6,542 bases of DNA, taken from the NCBI GenBank assembly GCA_018895125.1, contig JAHIOR010000082.1:1-6542 (forward strand), given 5' to 3'. The notes below the pieces were generated by a model. The model was not told the DNA's origin. It did not search any database and saw nothing but the letters and a program-made list of their open reading frames with translations. The position numbers were made by a program, and so were the translations under genes. Shown here one piece after another: positions 5,202 to 6,542 of the stretch (its first letter is position 1; every line of letters begins with the position of its first letter). The stretch is from Patescibacteria group bacterium (GTDB lineage Bacteria > Patescibacteriota > Minisyncoccia > Minisyncoccales > GWA2-46-15).

Positions 5202-6365
5202 TTAATTAGATAATTTGAGATACTTTCGCAGTTCTTTGATTTTGTCAGTTTTCTCCCAGTTGAATCCTGGTCGGCCGCTATGGCCAAAATGGCCGTAATT
5301 AGAAGTCTTTCTATAAATCGGCTTTAAAAGATCTAGTTCTTTAATAATGCCGCCAGGACTCATATCAAAAACCTTAAAAACTGCTTTGGCAAGTTTGGCT
5401 TCCGAAACCTGGCCTGTACCGAAAGTCTCAATACTAACCTCAGTGGGCTCATGACCGCCGATAACATAAGCTAATCTAACTAAGCATTTTTCTGCTAATT
5501 TTGCAGCCACAATATTTTTGGCAATATAGCGGGCCATATAAGCTCCGGATCGATCCACTTTAGTCGGATCTTTTCCTGAAAAGGATCCGCCGCCGACCGG
5601 AACGCCAATGCCATAGCTGTCAACTACGGTTTTCCTGCCAGTCATGCCTGTATCTGCGACTGGTCCGCCAACAATAAATCGCCCCGTGTTATTAATGAAA
5701 AGTTTGGTCTTTTTATCCAGATATTTACCACAGATAGGTTTAATCACCTTAGTGATAATATCAGCTTTTAATTTGGCTAAAGAAACATCAGGATCATGCT
5801 GGGCGGCAATGACAACGTTATCCAATCTTTTGGGCTTATCGTCTTCATAAACAAAAGTAACTTGGGACTTGCCATCTGGCCTCAGATAGCCCAGGGTCTT
5901 GTTTTCCCTTAACCGAGCCAGCTCTTTAACTAAACGATGAGCCATCATAATTGGCAAAGGCATTAATTCTGGAGTTTCGCGACAGGCATAACCAACCATA
6001 ATCCCCTGATCTCCGGCTCCCTGCTGCTTGCTACCAGTCTTTCTGACTCCCAAGGCAATATCAGGAGACTGCTGGCTAATGGTGTTTAAAACCGCCACAG
6101 TATGGCCGTCAAAACCATACTCTGGCTTATTATAACCAATGTCAAGAATCACCTGCCTGACCAGCTTATTAGTATCCACCCAAGTATTAGTGGTCACTTC
6201 TCCTCCAACAATAACATAGCCCCGACTGACAAAAACCTCGCAAGCTACCCTGGCATGCTTGTCTTTCTTAATAATGGCATCAAGAATGGCGTCGGCAATC
6301 TGATCCGCCACCTTGTCAGGATGCCCGGGAGCCACCGACTCTGATGTAAATAGATATTTTTTCAT
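5202..6365 (-). CDS. metK: S-adenosylmethionine synthetase (methionine adenosyltransferase)
   Basis: Makes S-adenosylmethionine from methionine and ATP, releasing phosphate and diphosphate; cytosolic, usually a tetramer. The 387 residues match the family's roughly 380-400. Using the ATG at 6363-6365: GHPDK (14-18) with the catalytic His and Mg-binding Asp, the substrate loop GAGDQGIMVGYA (116-127), DTGMTGRK (238-245), the ATP-binding GGGSFSGKDPTKVDRSGAY (258-276), and YGHFGHSGRPGFNWEKTDK near the C-terminus. All three structural domains appear complete. An in-frame TTG at 6372-6374 would add three residues, but the ATG gives the usual MKKYLFTSESV start. No Shine-Dalgarno is present. It is a single gene, not in a methionine-cycle operon. 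The leader holds hairpins and two TATAAT boxes but no recognisable SAM riboswitch. Confidence 0.97.
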   Translation of the reverse strand: MKKYLFTSESVAPGHPDKVADQIADAILDAIIKKDKHARVACEVFVSRGYVIVGGEVTTNTWVDTNKLVRQVILDIGYNKPEYGFDGHTVAVLNTISQQSPDIALGVRKTGSKQQGAGDQGIMVGYACRETPELMPLPIMMAHRLVKELARLRENKTLGYLRPDGKSQVTFVYEDDKPKRLDNVVIAAQHDPDVSLAKLKADIITKVIKPICGKYLDKKTKLFINNTGRFIVGGPVADTGMTGRKTVVDSYGIGVPVGGGSFSGKDPTKVDRSGAYMARYIAKNIVAAKLAEKCLVRLAYVIGGHEPTEVSIETFGTGQVSEAKLAKAVFKVFDMSPGGIIKELDLLKPIYRKTSNYGHFGHSGRPGFNWEKTDKIKELRKYLKLSN

Positions 6366-6392
6366 GTTGAACAATTATTTTTATGCTTTCTC

Positions 6393-6441
6393 ATTATAAC
6401 GGACTAACGTCCGATATATCGAGCATTTCGCTCATTATAGC
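6393..6441. repeat. Palindrome cluster upstream of metK (locus C)
   Basis: Holds hairpin CGGAC-TAAC-GTCCG (6400-6404/6409-6413), the 10-base palindrome CGATATATCG (6412-6421), and hairpin GAGC/GCTC (6421-6424/6430-6433), framed by two ATTATA boxes. Its order matches locus A at 4351-4385: TATA, a five-base stem, then CCGATATATCG (identical 11 bases at 4368-4378 and 6411-6421). It doubles as the metK promoter and leader. Beyond it, 6442-6542 shows only a TTTGAC/GTCAAA inverted repeat (6454-6459/6472-6477) and no gene. Confidence 0.6.
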
Positions 6442-6442
6442 A
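6434..6442 (-). promoter_or_regulatory. metK: Extended -10 promoter of metK
   Basis: Minus strand TTTTTGCTATAATGAG carries a perfect TATAAT (6434-6439) with the TG extension. No -35 match is seen at 16-18 bases, which is acceptable for an extended -10. Transcription would start near 6427, giving a leader of about 62 bases. A second TATAATGAG lies downstream (TATAAT at 6393-6398) and could give a shorter message of about 21 bases of leader. Confidence 0.5.
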
Positions 6443-6542
6443 AAAACCGCGCTTTTGACGAGGCGATTTCTGTCAAACAACTTGTCTTCATTTCCTGTCG
6501 TCATATAAGAATTCGTAGTAAGACAGGGCGGCCGAGCCGAAC

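Noticed and set aside
6366..6374. TTG at 6372-6374 as the metK start
   Set aside because: The ATG three codons later gives the standard family N-terminus and there is no ribosome site favouring the TTG.
6366..6442. SAM riboswitch before metK
   Set aside because: The hairpins are short, palindromic and shared with the intergenic repeat family; no kink-turn or conserved core of a SAM riboswitch class was recognised.
6482..6509. Plus-strand promoter TTGTCT-16 bases-TATAAG heading out of the window
   Set aside because: Only a fair match to consensus, and no downstream gene can be seen in the remaining 33 bases.

Overview
The window looks like a chromosomal segment from a small-genome bacterium, most plausibly a member of the Candidate Phyla Radiation (Patescibacteria). 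This is an inference. It rests on a winged-helix/Cas2-like 'PaaX-type' protein of the kind common in those genomes, a TMTC-like membrane/TPR protein, a small envelope-glycan gene set, AT-rich coding sequence and an almost complete lack of Shine-Dalgarno sites. TGA is used as an ordinary stop (three genes end in TGA, none reads through it), so no recoded genetic code is seen. There is no phage, transposase, rRNA, tRNA or CRISPR array.

Left part (1-4216): surface-glycan genes. The 3' part of a membrane glycosyltransferase-like protein with C-terminal TPR repeats lies on the + strand and enters from the left edge. Converging on it is a minus-strand series, read right to left: a broken peptidase S51 (dipeptidase E-like) gene, a PAP2 phosphatase, a Wzx/MATE-type flippase and a polyprenyl-phosphate GT2 glycosyltransferase. 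The flippase and GT2 genes overlap by 16 bases, and the broken gene's last frame stops 2 bases before the PAP2 start. Together they could make a lipid-linked sugar (GT2), move lipid-linked glycans across the membrane (flippase), recycle the lipid carrier (PAP2), and transfer sugar outside the membrane (TMTC-like protein).

Right part (4217-6542): two minus-strand genes, a PaaX-like winged-helix/Cas2-fold protein and metK (S-adenosylmethionine synthetase). The three gaps around them (4217-4415, 4995-5201, 6366-6542) are packed with short GC-rich hairpins joined by TATAGC and CGATATATCG linkers. They share exact 9-13 base words, sometimes inverted, and at least one stem shows a compensatory base change. 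This modular palindromic repeat family is the most unusual thing in the window. The PaaX-like gene is also bracketed by a 22-base direct repeat (20/22 identical), and its start codon sits in a perfect 14-base palindrome.

The second point of interest is the broken S51 gene. Its two conserved ends lie in different frames, joined at an eight-A run that contains the slippery heptamer A AAA AAG in exactly the phase needed for a -1 shift. The catalytic middle of the protein is nevertheless missing. A recurring promoter-like string TTGCTA(G/T)AAT precedes the S51 gene, the flippase and metK; at the flippase it implies a leaderless transcript.
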